Positions 8,276 to 16,697 of a stretch of DNA of 64,000 nt are shown here, in pieces. The translations under genes were made by a program, and so were the position numbers. The notes beneath the pieces were generated by a model, which worked only from the letters and a program-made list of their open reading frames with translations, was not told the DNA's origin and made no database searches. The stretch comes from Burkholderiaceae bacterium (GTDB lineage: Bacteria; Pseudomonadota; Gammaproteobacteria; Burkholderiales; Burkholderiaceae_C). The first letter of the stretch is position 1, and each line of letters opens with the position of its first letter. The DNA is taken from assembly GCA_017992055.1 (NCBI GenBank), contig JAGOPK010000017.1:1-64000 (forward strand), in the 5' to 3' direction.

Positions 8276-10152
8276 CACATTTTCTTCGCCTTCTGGCTGA
8301 GTCGGACAAGGCCACTGCGCTGAGCAACGCATGCACCCAGTTCAAGCAAGGTGCGTCAGGCGCCTACCACTTCGACATCCCTCCGTCCTCATTCGATCCG
8401 ATCCCCGGGAAACCCTTCGCTTACTGGGTCAGTGACGCTGTACGGCAAACCTTTGAACGCTTGTCACCCTTTGAATCTGATGAGCGCGTAGTCCGCGTCG
8501 GTCTTCAAACCTCTGACGACTTTCGCTTTGTCCGCGCGTCATGGGAGGTAACTTCTGATTCCACTGAACGCAAGTGGCGCCCCTTTGCCAAGGGAGGCGC
8601 GTACTCGCCGTTCTACTCCGACATCCATCTTTGCGCGAATTGGAAGGCAAACGGGCTTGAGATCGACGCGTTCCCCGCAAGCGTCGTTCGCAACGCGGAC
8701 TTCTACTTCAGACCTGGGCTGACGTGGCCTCTGCGTGCGCATCGCTTCGCACCACAGGCGCTGCCTGCGGGTTCAATCTTTTCAGTTCGCGGCTACTGTG
8801 CTTTTCCTGAGCGAGGACACGAGTCGGCTACCTTGGCGCTGTTCAACAGCAGAGCATTCGACTACCTATTCAAGACGGCCCTTGGTCGCTATGGCTACCC
8901 AGAGTTCATCGTGGGTATTCTTCAAATCATGCCCTGGGCCAAACCGCAAGGCGGAGACCTTGAGCAGCTTGGGAAGCTGGCGCGCCGAGCTTGGTCGCTG
9001 AAGCGCACACTGGACACCAGTGAAGAGACCTCGCACGCCTTTTTGTTGCCAGAGGAATTGCTGCTTCGCGTAGACGCCTACGACCCGAAGGCCATTGAGG
9101 CGGAACTCGCCGCTATTGCCAGCGAAATCGACCGCATTGCGTTCGATCTGTACGCCTTTGGGCCAGACGATCGCGTCGCGGTGATGCAGGCCGCTGACGT
9201 GAGGGATGACGATGACGACGGCTCCACAGATCACCTGGATGAAGACGATGCCGCGGCACCTGTAGCTGAGGGCGACGCACTACTCTCATGGGCTGTCGGC
9301 GTGGCCTTCGGCCGCTTCGACTGGCGCTTGGCCACGGGAGAGCGTGCGGCACCGCCAGAACCCGAACCTTTTGATCCGCTGCCAGCAAAGAGTCCAGGCA
9401 TGTTGGCTGATGACGCCACGCCATTCCACATGCATGCCGGCATCTTGGTTGACGACGTGGGCCATCAGCATGACCTGGCGCACCTGATCGAAGAGGTCTT
9501 CGTCCGTGTCAAGTTGCCCGCTCCCGACGACGCGCGTCGCTGGCTGCAACGCGAGTTCTTTCCCTTCCATCTGCAGCACTATTCCAAGAGTCGCCGAAAG
9601 GCCCCGATCTACTGGCCGCTTGCCACCACGTCGGGCAGTTACACGCTGTGGCTCTACTACCCCAGCCTCAGTAACCAAACGCTTTACACCGCCATCAATG
9701 ATTTCGTCGAGCCAAAGCTCAAGCAAGTGGGTGACGACATCGCTGCGCTACGCATCAAGGGCAGCGCTCGTACCCGAGACGACGAGAAACAGTTTGAGTC
9801 GCTCCAGCACTTGGAGACTGAACTGCTGGAACTGCGCGACAAGCTGCAAGAGCTCGCCTCAAGCTACAAGCCCAACCACGATGATGGCGTGCAGATCACT
9901 TCGGCGCGGCTGTGGCCGCTGTTCCGTCACATGCCATGGCAGAAGGTTTTGAAGGACACCTGGGCCAGGCTAGAGAAGGGCGACTACGACTGGGCCCATC
10001 TGGCTATGGCTTATTGGCCTGACCGTGTGCGTGAGAAGTGCAAGACCGACAAGTCGCTGGCCATCGCGCATGGCCTGGAAGGCCTCTACGTGGAGCGAGA
10101 GGCAGCACCCAAGAAGACCCGTGGCCGCAAGAAGACTGCAGACGCCGAGTGA
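8272..10152 (+). CDS. BREX PglX, C-terminal half (target recognition and specificity part)
   Basis: A 626-aa protein whose start overlaps the previous stop (ATGA). It continues where PglX normally continues: FLRLLAESDKATALSNA, then a beta-rich region that in this enzyme family carries target recognition, with YGYPEFIVGILQIMPW near residues 204-219. After an acidic linker (about 305-325) comes a C-terminal domain with IYWPLATTSGSYTLWLYYP and a lysine-rich tail (KKTRGRKKTADAE). With the upstream half the total is 1265 aa, the length of a whole PglX. The overlap allows coupled translation, so a split but functional enzyme is possible. It contains no methyltransferase motifs of its own. Confidence 0.8.
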   Translation: MTHFLRLLAESDKATALSNACTQFKQGASGAYHFDIPPSSFDPIPGKPFAYWVSDAVRQTFERLSPFESDERVVRVGLQTSDDFRFVRASWEVTSDSTERKWRPFAKGGAYSPFYSDIHLCANWKANGLEIDAFPASVVRNADFYFRPGLTWPLRAHRFAPQALPAGSIFSVRGYCAFPERGHESATLALFNSRAFDYLFKTALGRYGYPEFIVGILQIMPWAKPQGGDLEQLGKLARRAWSLKRTLDTSEETSHAFLLPEELLLRVDAYDPKAIEAELAAIASEIDRIAFDLYAFGPDDRVAVMQAADVRDDDDDGSTDHLDEDDAAAPVAEGDALLSWAVGVAFGRFDWRLATGERAAPPEPEPFDPLPAKSPGMLADDATPFHMHAGILVDDVGHQHDLAHLIEEVFVRVKLPAPDDARRWLQREFFPFHLQHYSKSRRKAPIYWPLATTSGSYTLWLYYPSLSNQTLYTAINDFVEPKLKQVGDDIAALRIKGSARTRDDEKQFESLQHLETELLELRDKLQELASSYKPNHDDGVQITSARLWPLFRHMPWQKVLKDTWARLEKGDYDWAHLAMAYWPDRVREKCKTDKSLAIAHGLEGLYVEREAAPKKTRGRKKTADAE

Positions 10153-10277
10153 CCTAAGCTTGTGCTGCCTTTCTGTCCCTCTCCCAACTTTGCGGTGAAG
10201 TGGCTCGCAAGGCGACTGACTAACGATTTTCAAAACTAGCAGAAGCTAGAGCAGAGCCGAAGCGGGAGGAGCCAAAC
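10153..10277. promoter_or_regulatory. Intergenic gap inside the BREX operon
   Basis: This 125-base spacer is the only sizeable gap between brxE and brxL. It contains a small hairpin CTAGC (10236-10240) / GCTAG (10245-10249) and a strong GGGAGGAG ribosome-binding site before the ATG at 10278. It may hold a secondary promoter, but no clear -35/-10 pair was found. Confidence 0.3.
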
Positions 10278-11885
10278 ATGCTGATCTACGCCAACACCCT
10301 GTACCTGGAGCCGGCCGATGGCCCAGGAGACGTGATTCGCCAGGTGGCCAAATGGGTTGGCCAGCGCACGCGGGGCTATGTGGACGAAGCGCGCCTGGCT
10401 GCAGGCATCCGCGAGCTGAAGCTCAACGACGGCAGCACGCTGGTCTCCAAAACCACGGGCAGCCTGAGCGACGAGCCGGTTTATCCCTACCTCTTCAGTG
10501 CGCAGTTGAGCCATCGAGACGACACGGTCTCAGGCCGCAAGTGGATCACTGAAGTGGGGATCCGGCAGGAAGCCGCAGGCCGTCCCGTGGAGTGCTCACT
10601 GCTGCTGAAGACCGACGAGGTGAGCGCACGGGTCACGGCGCCGATTCAGGTCACGCGGCCCAAACTGGTGGAGCAACTCCTCAAGACTTGCAAGCCGGCG
10701 ACGGATACGCCTGGGCTGGTGGTCAAGACCCTGGACGAGCACAGCGCGAAGGCCTTCTTGCATGAGGTGGAGCGCGAGGGACGCAGCTATCCCTTGGTGT
10801 TGATCAGTTGCCCACGCAACGGCGAGTACGCGGTGGAGCCGGAACGCCTTCGATCGGTACTGGCTGGCTTGGCTGAAGTGGTGGCCGTGCCCGATGAGGT
10901 GGACACGTTCGCGATCGAGGATGTGGTTGGGCGCCGCCACATGGCCTTCGCTGGCGGTGTGAACATCGTGTTCCCCGTTCGGCGGGGTGTCCGCGAGCCG
11001 TTCTGCGACACGGTGCTTCTGCGTGCAGACGCCATCGAAGACTTGCAGCACGACGGCAAGGTGCTGGAGTCAGAGGTGCTGGGCATCATCACCCACCGGA
11101 CCAACCTGCCGTTCTCTTGGCGCCATGTTTCACCGGTGAAAGTCGACCAAGCCATCCTGCATGGTCGGGTGGCAGCGCTGTTGGACAAGACCAAGGGCAG
11201 TGAGCACGCGGCCGAACTGGCCGAGTATGTCGAGCTTCTGGAGGCTGCAGACCAAGATCTGCTTCGCAAGGACGCTGAGCTCAAGCAGTCCCGGGCGGAC
11301 TTCGAGGCCAAAGAGGAAGAAGTTCGAGACCTCAAGGAAGAGATCTTCAACCTCAATCAGACTTTGAACAGCCTCCAGGCTGACGACGGGCAGGGGGCGG
11401 CCATGGAGGTCTTGGCGCCTGTTCGAGAGCAGTTGCTAGAGGCCGTCAAGTCCAAACTGACGCTGCAGAAGGTGGTGGACCTCATGGGCACCCTGTTTCC
11501 GGACCGATTGGTGTTCTTGGACACCGCCATGGCGTCTGCCAAGGAAGCCGACCGCAACGGGTCGAAGCTGGCTGAAAAGGCGTGCGAGTTGCTACACACG
11601 CTGGCCACCGGCTACTGGAGTGCGCTCAATGATGGCAAAGGCGACCAACATGCCAAGGGTGTGTTCGGCAATGACGCCTACGCAGCGAACGAATCCGATT
11701 CGCTGAGCAACGATGGCAAGCGCCTGCGCACCTTCAAGTACCGTGGTCAAGACTTTGTGATGGAAAAGCACCTCAAGCATGGGGTGAAAGACAGCAAGGC
11801 CGAGACTCTGCGCATTCACTTCGAGTGGCTGCCTGCGGAGAAGATGCTGGTGGTGGGGCACTGCGGCAAGCACTTGAATTTCTGA
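10278..11885 (+). CDS. BREX-embedded coiled-coil protein of unknown function
   Basis: A 535-aa protein I cannot assign to a standard BREX family. Three parts are visible. The N-terminal 290 residues begin with MLIYANTLYLEPADGPGDVI and look globular and alpha/beta. A charged coiled coil covers about 295-375 (ELLEAADQDLLRKDAELKQ and following). The C-terminal region of about 70 residues ends with the striking pattern HLKHG...LRIHFEWLP...VGHCGKHL. That last pattern suggests a compact beta-sheet domain with conserved His/Cys/Arg; a small RNase-like or toxin-like fold is possible but unproven. It lies between pglX and pglZ, the slot where BREX loci often carry accessory genes. No Walker, methyltransferase or nuclease signature was found. 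Confidence 0.75.
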   Translation: MLIYANTLYLEPADGPGDVIRQVAKWVGQRTRGYVDEARLAAGIRELKLNDGSTLVSKTTGSLSDEPVYPYLFSAQLSHRDDTVSGRKWITEVGIRQEAAGRPVECSLLLKTDEVSARVTAPIQVTRPKLVEQLLKTCKPATDTPGLVVKTLDEHSAKAFLHEVEREGRSYPLVLISCPRNGEYAVEPERLRSVLAGLAEVVAVPDEVDTFAIEDVVGRRHMAFAGGVNIVFPVRRGVREPFCDTVLLRADAIEDLQHDGKVLESEVLGIITHRTNLPFSWRHVSPVKVDQAILHGRVAALLDKTKGSEHAAELAEYVELLEAADQDLLRKDAELKQSRADFEAKEEEVRDLKEEIFNLNQTLNSLQADDGQGAAMEVLAPVREQLLEAVKSKLTLQKVVDLMGTLFPDRLVFLDTAMASAKEADRNGSKLAEKACELLHTLATGYWSALNDGKGDQHAKGVFGNDAYAANESDSLSNDGKRLRTFKYRGQDFVMEKHLKHGVKDSKAETLRIHFEWLPAEKMLVVGHCGKHLNF

Positions 11886-11895
11886 GAGTACGTTG

Positions 11896-14418
11896 ATGCG
11901 CATTGAGACCTTCATCCAGCAGGAAATCCTGGCGCCCCGCATGGCCGACAAGGGCGTGTTGGTGGTGTACGACCCCGAGCGCCGCTACCACGGCACCTGC
12001 ATCAGCCTGGCTGACGAGCGTTGCCGAGTGGTGGATGCCAGTGGCAGCAGCATCCTCAGCCGGGAGGAGGCGGCTAGGGCCCTGGTGGAACTGGGGCAGA
12101 GCCGAATTGAATGCCTTCTGGTCTACGTGCCGGCAGCGGCGCCTTTGAGCGACGAGGCCCGACAGCAGGACCCGTTCAGCCCTTACGCATCGTGTGGGCG
12201 CGTATTTCCGGATGGGGATGGTGACCGCTTCGAGAGCTTGTGCCTCAGCGCCAAGCCTGACCAAGTGCTGGAGTTGCGCCGCATCTTTGAAGCAGACCCC
12301 AACCCCAGCTTCGCCGTGATCGACGCGCTGGGTGGTGGTGTGGGTTGGCCCAACCTGCGTGCGCTGCTGAATGTGGAGTCCGGCCGGGACATCTTGCTGG
12401 CCCTGATGGCCCCCAACGCAGCACAAGAGCAAGCCCTGAAGGCTGGTGACACCTGGGTGAACGAAGCCCGAGAACTGCTCAAGGCCAGCCTGGCACTCAC
12501 GCTGCGGACGCGCGGGCGTGCCTGGTCCACCATTGCCGAGGAGCTCTGGCGCTACGTGCTGTTCAGCGAGTTTGCGTTTGACCTGCCTGGCACCTTGCCG
12601 GCAGCCTTGCAAGACTTGCCGCGTGCGCCAGAGGGCGGCCAAACGGTGGTGTTTTCGCTGTGCGATGACCTCCGCAGCGACCACCGCACCCAACCCGTGT
12701 ACATCGACCGGGCGCAGAAGCTGGAGAAAGAGCTCTCGCTGGCCCAGCACTGCGCCGCGCTGAAGGACCTGGGGCCGCGCGAGACCTTCCCGTTTGAGGA
12801 GCGCAGTTCGCTGGAGCGCGGCATCGACGCCTACCTGCGAGACGACGTGGACGCGGTGCGCGAGGCCTTGGATCGGCAGCGTCGCTCGGTGTGGGCGGCC
12901 CGCGGCGAGAGCCGCTTGAAGTGGGACTTGCTGCGTGCAGCGCTGGAATTGAGCCTGCGCTGTGAGGAGCTGGATAGCCAGCTGCCGCAGCACACCCAAG
13001 ACATGGGCAAGCTGCTGGCCTTCTACACCGGTAGCCTGCGTGAGGCCGACCGCTTGCACCGTGAGTTTGAGCAGGCTTTGGGCGACTTCGAGTGGCAAGA
13101 CACCCAAGACGCCATGAAGCCGGTGCGGCAGCAGGCCCGCAAGGCCTATGGTCGCTTGGCTGAGAAGGCGCAGCTGGCCTTCACCCGCCACCTGCAGGCA
13201 GGGGGGTGGCCGCTGGCTGGGCAACTGGCCAACGCTGATGTGTTCGACCGCTTTGTGTCCCCCAAGCTGCAGCAGCATGGCCATAAGGTGGCCTACCTGA
13301 TGATCGATGCGCTGCGCTATGAGCTCGGGGTGGCGCTGGAACAGCAGTTGATGGAAGACGGTGCTGTGGCGCTGCAGGCGGCGCTGGCGCCGATGCCCAC
13401 CATCACACCGGTGGGCATGGCGGCGCTGCTGCCAGGGGCTGGCCAGCAATTGAGCCTGCGTCGCGAGGCCGCTGGCTTGGTGCCGCTGCTGGGTGATCAG
13501 CCGGTGACGAATGTGGCGCAGCGCATGGAGGTGCTGCGCAAGCGCTACGGCCAACGCTTTGCCGAAGGCCGATTGGAAGACTACGTTCGCGGGCGCTTGG
13601 ATGTGCCCGCAGACGCAGACCTGCTGGTGCTGCGCGCCGTGGAGATCGACAGCCACTTCGAGAACCATCCGGACACAGCGCCTGCGGAAATCACCAACGC
13701 GCTGCGCCGCATCCGCATGGCCTTGCACCGGCTGGCTAAGGCCGGCTTCAAAGAGGCGGTGATCGCCACCGACCACGGCTTCTTTGTGAACACCCATGCT
13801 GGCGCGGGCGACGTGTGCGCCAAGCCCGAGGGCAACTGGCTGGTCGAGCATGACCGCTGTGCCTTGGGTGATGGCGCGGTGGCCAACACCCACTACATGC
13901 TGCCCGCCGACAAGGCAGGCATTCGTGGCGATGTGGGCAAGTTGACCGGGCCGCTGACCCTGGCCGCGTACCGCAGCGGGCTGCAGTACTTCCACGGGGG
14001 CGCATCGCTTCAAGAATGCGTGGTGCCCGTGTTGACGGTGCAACTGAAGGCCGAAGTGCAGCCGGAGGTGACCCGTGCGCTGGTGAGGCTGACCTACAAG
14101 AACGGCGCGTCCAAGGTGACCACCCGTGTGCCGGTGATCGAGGTGGCCGCAGACGCGGACGGATTCAACTTCACGGAAAGCGCGTTCGAGATCCTGCTCG
14201 AAGCCCAAGATGCCAAGGGCAACGTGGTGGGCGAAGCGCGGTCCGGTGGCGCGGTGAACGCCGCCACGGGCACTTTGACGCTGCATGCCGGTGAGAAGGT
14301 GCAAGTCACCCTGAAGATGCAGCTGGAGTTCGAGGGTAAGTTCAAGGTGAAGGCCCTGAACCCCAAGACGGACGAGCTCTATTGCCAGATGGACCTGTCG
14401 ACGGACTACACGGTGTAA
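11896..14418 (+). CDS. pglZ: BREX phosphatase-domain protein PglZ
   Basis: An 840-aa protein of the PglZ family, the BREX signature gene with an alkaline-phosphatase-superfamily core. Diagnostic segments are VAYLMIDALRYELG around residue 465-478, the MPTITPVGMAALLPG loop around 500-515 and VIATDHGFFVNT around 622, which carry metal-binding Asp/His residues of the superfamily. The N-terminal 250 residues form the less conserved PglZ-specific region, and the last 130 residues are beta-rich. The ATG at 11896 is preferred over the adjacent TTG at 11893. The gene follows the 535-aa gene by about 10 bases and precedes brxL by three bases, so it is part of the same transcript. Function in BREX is essential but enzymatically unresolved. 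Confidence 0.92.
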   Translation: MRIETFIQQEILAPRMADKGVLVVYDPERRYHGTCISLADERCRVVDASGSSILSREEAARALVELGQSRIECLLVYVPAAAPLSDEARQQDPFSPYASCGRVFPDGDGDRFESLCLSAKPDQVLELRRIFEADPNPSFAVIDALGGGVGWPNLRALLNVESGRDILLALMAPNAAQEQALKAGDTWVNEARELLKASLALTLRTRGRAWSTIAEELWRYVLFSEFAFDLPGTLPAALQDLPRAPEGGQTVVFSLCDDLRSDHRTQPVYIDRAQKLEKELSLAQHCAALKDLGPRETFPFEERSSLERGIDAYLRDDVDAVREALDRQRRSVWAARGESRLKWDLLRAALELSLRCEELDSQLPQHTQDMGKLLAFYTGSLREADRLHREFEQALGDFEWQDTQDAMKPVRQQARKAYGRLAEKAQLAFTRHLQAGGWPLAGQLANADVFDRFVSPKLQQHGHKVAYLMIDALRYELGVALEQQLMEDGAVALQAALAPMPTITPVGMAALLPGAGQQLSLRREAAGLVPLLGDQPVTNVAQRMEVLRKRYGQRFAEGRLEDYVRGRLDVPADADLLVLRAVEIDSHFENHPDTAPAEITNALRRIRMALHRLAKAGFKEAVIATDHGFFVNTHAGAGDVCAKPEGNWLVEHDRCALGDGAVANTHYMLPADKAGIRGDVGKLTGPLTLAAYRSGLQYFHGGASLQECVVPVLTVQLKAEVQPEVTRALVRLTYKNGASKVTTRVPVIEVAADADGFNFTESAFEILLEAQDAKGNVVGEARSGGAVNAATGTLTLHAGEKVQVTLKMQLEFEGKFKVKALNPKTDELYCQMDLSTDYTV

Positions 14419-14421
14419 ACC

Positions 14422-16566
14422 ATGGAATACAGCCCAGACGAACTCGACCGCAAGCTGTCTGCCGCCTTCGACGGCAAGGTGGTTCGCAAGGACCTGCTGC
14501 ACCGAATCAAGAAGGGCACCAACGTGCCCACCTTTGTGTTGGAGTTCTTGCTGGCTCGCTACTGCGCCAGCGATGACGCGGCGGAGATCCAGGCCGGCAT
14601 GGAGGCCGTGCTGGACACGCTGAACGAAAACTACGTGCGGCCTAACGATGCCAACGCCGCGCAGTCGCGCGTGGCCACCAAGGGCAAGCACCGCTTCATC
14701 GACAAGGTGCACGTCAACTACGTTGAGAAGGACCGGCGCCACTGGGCGGCGCTGGAAAACTTCGACTCCCGCCGCGTGGCCATCAGCGAAAAGTATTACC
14801 GAGACAACGACCGCCTGCTGCAGGGCGGCCTGTGGGCAGAAGTGACCGTGGCCTTCAACGAGGTGGAAGACGATAAGTACACCTTCTATGTGGAAGACCT
14901 GCGGCCCATCCAGCTCAGCCGCTTCGACTTCGACCGCTACTGCGAAGGCCGCGGTGGCTTCAGCCGTGACGAGTGGATGGACGTCATCCTTCGCTCGGTG
15001 GGCCTTGAGCCCAGCAAGCTGAGCAAGCGGGTGAAGTTCCACTTCATTGCCCGTCTGGCCCCGCTGATCGAAGCCAACTACAACTTCATCGAGCTGGGCC
15101 CGCGTGGCACGGGCAAGTCGTACTTCTTCAGCGAGTTCTCGCCGTACTCCACGCTGATCAGCGGTGGCCAGGCCACCAAGGCCACGCTTTTCTACAACAG
15201 CCAGCGACACAAGATCGGCCTGGTTGGCTTCTGGGACACCGTTGCCTTTGACGAGGTGGGCGGCCTGAAGGTGAAGGATCCGGACACGATCCAGATCATG
15301 AAGGACTTCATGGCCAACGGGCGCTTCTCGCGTGGCGTGGAGGTGATCGCCGATGCGTCCATGGCCTTCGTCGGCAACCTGGACCTGTCGGTCGACCAAA
15401 TCGTTCACTCTGAGGTGTACGACCTGTTCCAGCCGCTGCCCAAGGAGTTCGACCTGGCAGTGCAAGACCGCTTTGCTTGCTACCTGCCAGGCTGGGAGAT
15501 GCCCAAGAACAGCAGCGAGTTCTTGACCGGACGCTACGGATTCATCACCGACTACCTGGCCGAGGCCTTCCACCACCAGCTGAAGCAGACCAACCGCTAC
15601 GAAGAGGTCAGCAAGCGAATCAAGCTGGGCAAGGCAGTGGAAGGGCGCGACGAGAAGGGTATCAAGAAGACGGTGTGCGCCTTCATCAAGATCTTGCACC
15701 CCAACGGCGCTCCGACGGACGAAGAGTTCGAGGAGTACGTGGCCTACGCGGTCGAATGCCGCCGCCGCGTGAAGGAGCAGATGAACAAGCGCAAAACCGA
15801 CGACGAGTACGCGCGCATCAACCTGTCCTACTTCAACACGGCCGGCCAAGAGGTGGAGGTGTTCTGCCCAGAATCCCGCAACGCCACGGCCACGCTGGAG
15901 CCGAGCCGACGGAGCATCCACGGTGGGGCGCCGGTGCCGCCCTTGGTGCCGTCAGCGCCTGCGGTGACTGCCGCGCCTGCCGTGCCGGGGCCTGCGCCCG
16001 TGGACGCAGAGGCGCCTTCGCAGACAAGCTCCACGCCATCTCAGCCGGTGGCGGCACCTGCTGCTGAAGCTCTTCCGGTGCCCGTCGAGCCCGAACTCAT
16101 TGAGCAGCATTACACCATCCACTATGGTGACTCGGGCCACAGCTACGAGTCCATCGTGCTGCCGTACCTGCGTGGCGCTCGGACCATCACCATCGAAGAC
16201 CCGTACATCCGCGCCACGCATCAGGTGCAGAACTTCGTGCGTTTCTGTGAGGCCGCCATCAAGGCCCCGACGGTGCGCAACATCACGCTGATCACCAGCT
16301 ACGACGAGTCCACCGACCTGAAGGAACTGGCCACGCGGCTGGACGAGCTCAAGCAAAGCCTGCTCGAGCTGGACGTGGCCCTCGACGTCAAGGTGAACGA
16401 GAACCTCCACGACCGCGAGATCCGCATCGACAACGGCTGGACCATCAAGATCGGCCGTGGCCTGGACTTCTTCCAGAAGCCCGACAGTTGGTTCGGCGTG
16501 GGCGCGAACGACATCAGCCTGCGGCGGTGTTTGGAGACGAAGGTGGACGTGTTCAGAAGCAGCTGA
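14422..16566 (+). CDS. brxL: BrxL AAA+ ATPase with a C-terminal MIT_C/PLD-like domain
   Basis: A 714-aa protein. Residues 1-490 are BrxL: helical N-terminal domain and AAA+ core with Walker A GPRGTGKS at 226-233, followed by FDEVGGLKVKDPDTIQIM (Walker B region) and the KKTVCAFIKILHPNG segment. A proline/alanine-rich linker covers about 494-556. The last 155 residues (YTIHYGDSGHSYESIVLPYL to the end, including HDREIRIDNGWTIKIGRGLD and CLETKVDVF) resemble the C-terminal phospholipase D-like domain of eukaryotic MITD1 (MIT_C). BrxL is a DNA-binding AAA+ assembly in type 1 BREX. I could not place a Lon-type Ser-Lys protease domain. The MIT_C call rests on pattern memory. Confidence 0.85.
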   Translation: MEYSPDELDRKLSAAFDGKVVRKDLLHRIKKGTNVPTFVLEFLLARYCASDDAAEIQAGMEAVLDTLNENYVRPNDANAAQSRVATKGKHRFIDKVHVNYVEKDRRHWAALENFDSRRVAISEKYYRDNDRLLQGGLWAEVTVAFNEVEDDKYTFYVEDLRPIQLSRFDFDRYCEGRGGFSRDEWMDVILRSVGLEPSKLSKRVKFHFIARLAPLIEANYNFIELGPRGTGKSYFFSEFSPYSTLISGGQATKATLFYNSQRHKIGLVGFWDTVAFDEVGGLKVKDPDTIQIMKDFMANGRFSRGVEVIADASMAFVGNLDLSVDQIVHSEVYDLFQPLPKEFDLAVQDRFACYLPGWEMPKNSSEFLTGRYGFITDYLAEAFHHQLKQTNRYEEVSKRIKLGKAVEGRDEKGIKKTVCAFIKILHPNGAPTDEEFEEYVAYAVECRRRVKEQMNKRKTDDEYARINLSYFNTAGQEVEVFCPESRNATATLEPSRRSIHGGAPVPPLVPSAPAVTAAPAVPGPAPVDAEAPSQTSSTPSQPVAAPAAEALPVPVEPELIEQHYTIHYGDSGHSYESIVLPYLRGARTITIEDPYIRATHQVQNFVRFCEAAIKAPTVRNITLITSYDESTDLKELATRLDELKQSLLELDVALDVKVNENLHDREIRIDNGWTIKIGRGLDFFQKPDSWFGVGANDISLRRCLETKVDVFRSS

Positions 16567-16575
16567 CAGGCGAGT

Positions 16576-16611
16576 CGCATCAAAACGGGCCAGGAACAGA
16601 GCCCGGATGCG
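16576..16611 (+). promoter_or_regulatory. Bulged hairpin after brxL
   Basis: CGCATC (16576-16581) pairs with GATGCG (16606-16611) and CGGGC (16586-16590) with GCCCG (16601-16605), leaving an AAAA bulge on one side and a ten-base loop. It sits ten bases after the brxL stop. With no T-run it may be an RNA-stability element or operator instead of a terminator. Confidence 0.4.
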
Positions 16612-16633
16612 ACGGTCGATGAGAAATTTCGAT

Positions 16634-16658
16634 AGGTGGCTCGCCCCATGAGCCACCT
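16634..16658 (+). terminator. Perfect 9-bp hairpin between brxL and the helicase gene
   Basis: AGGTGGCTC (16634-16642) and GAGCCACCT (16650-16658) form a perfect stem with a seven-base loop. There is no following T-tract, so it is an unproven terminator. It separates the BREX core from the helicase module. Confidence 0.4.
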
Positions 16659-16697
16659 GAGGTGGATCATCAGGAAGATTCTCAAGGGGAGAAGAAC

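Noticed and set aside
11773-15921. Very long open frame on the minus strand (over 1300 codons)
   Set aside because: It lies antisense to pglZ and brxL, has low-complexity His/Gln/Leu/Val-rich composition and no recognisable domain. It results from the codon bias of the plus-strand genes.
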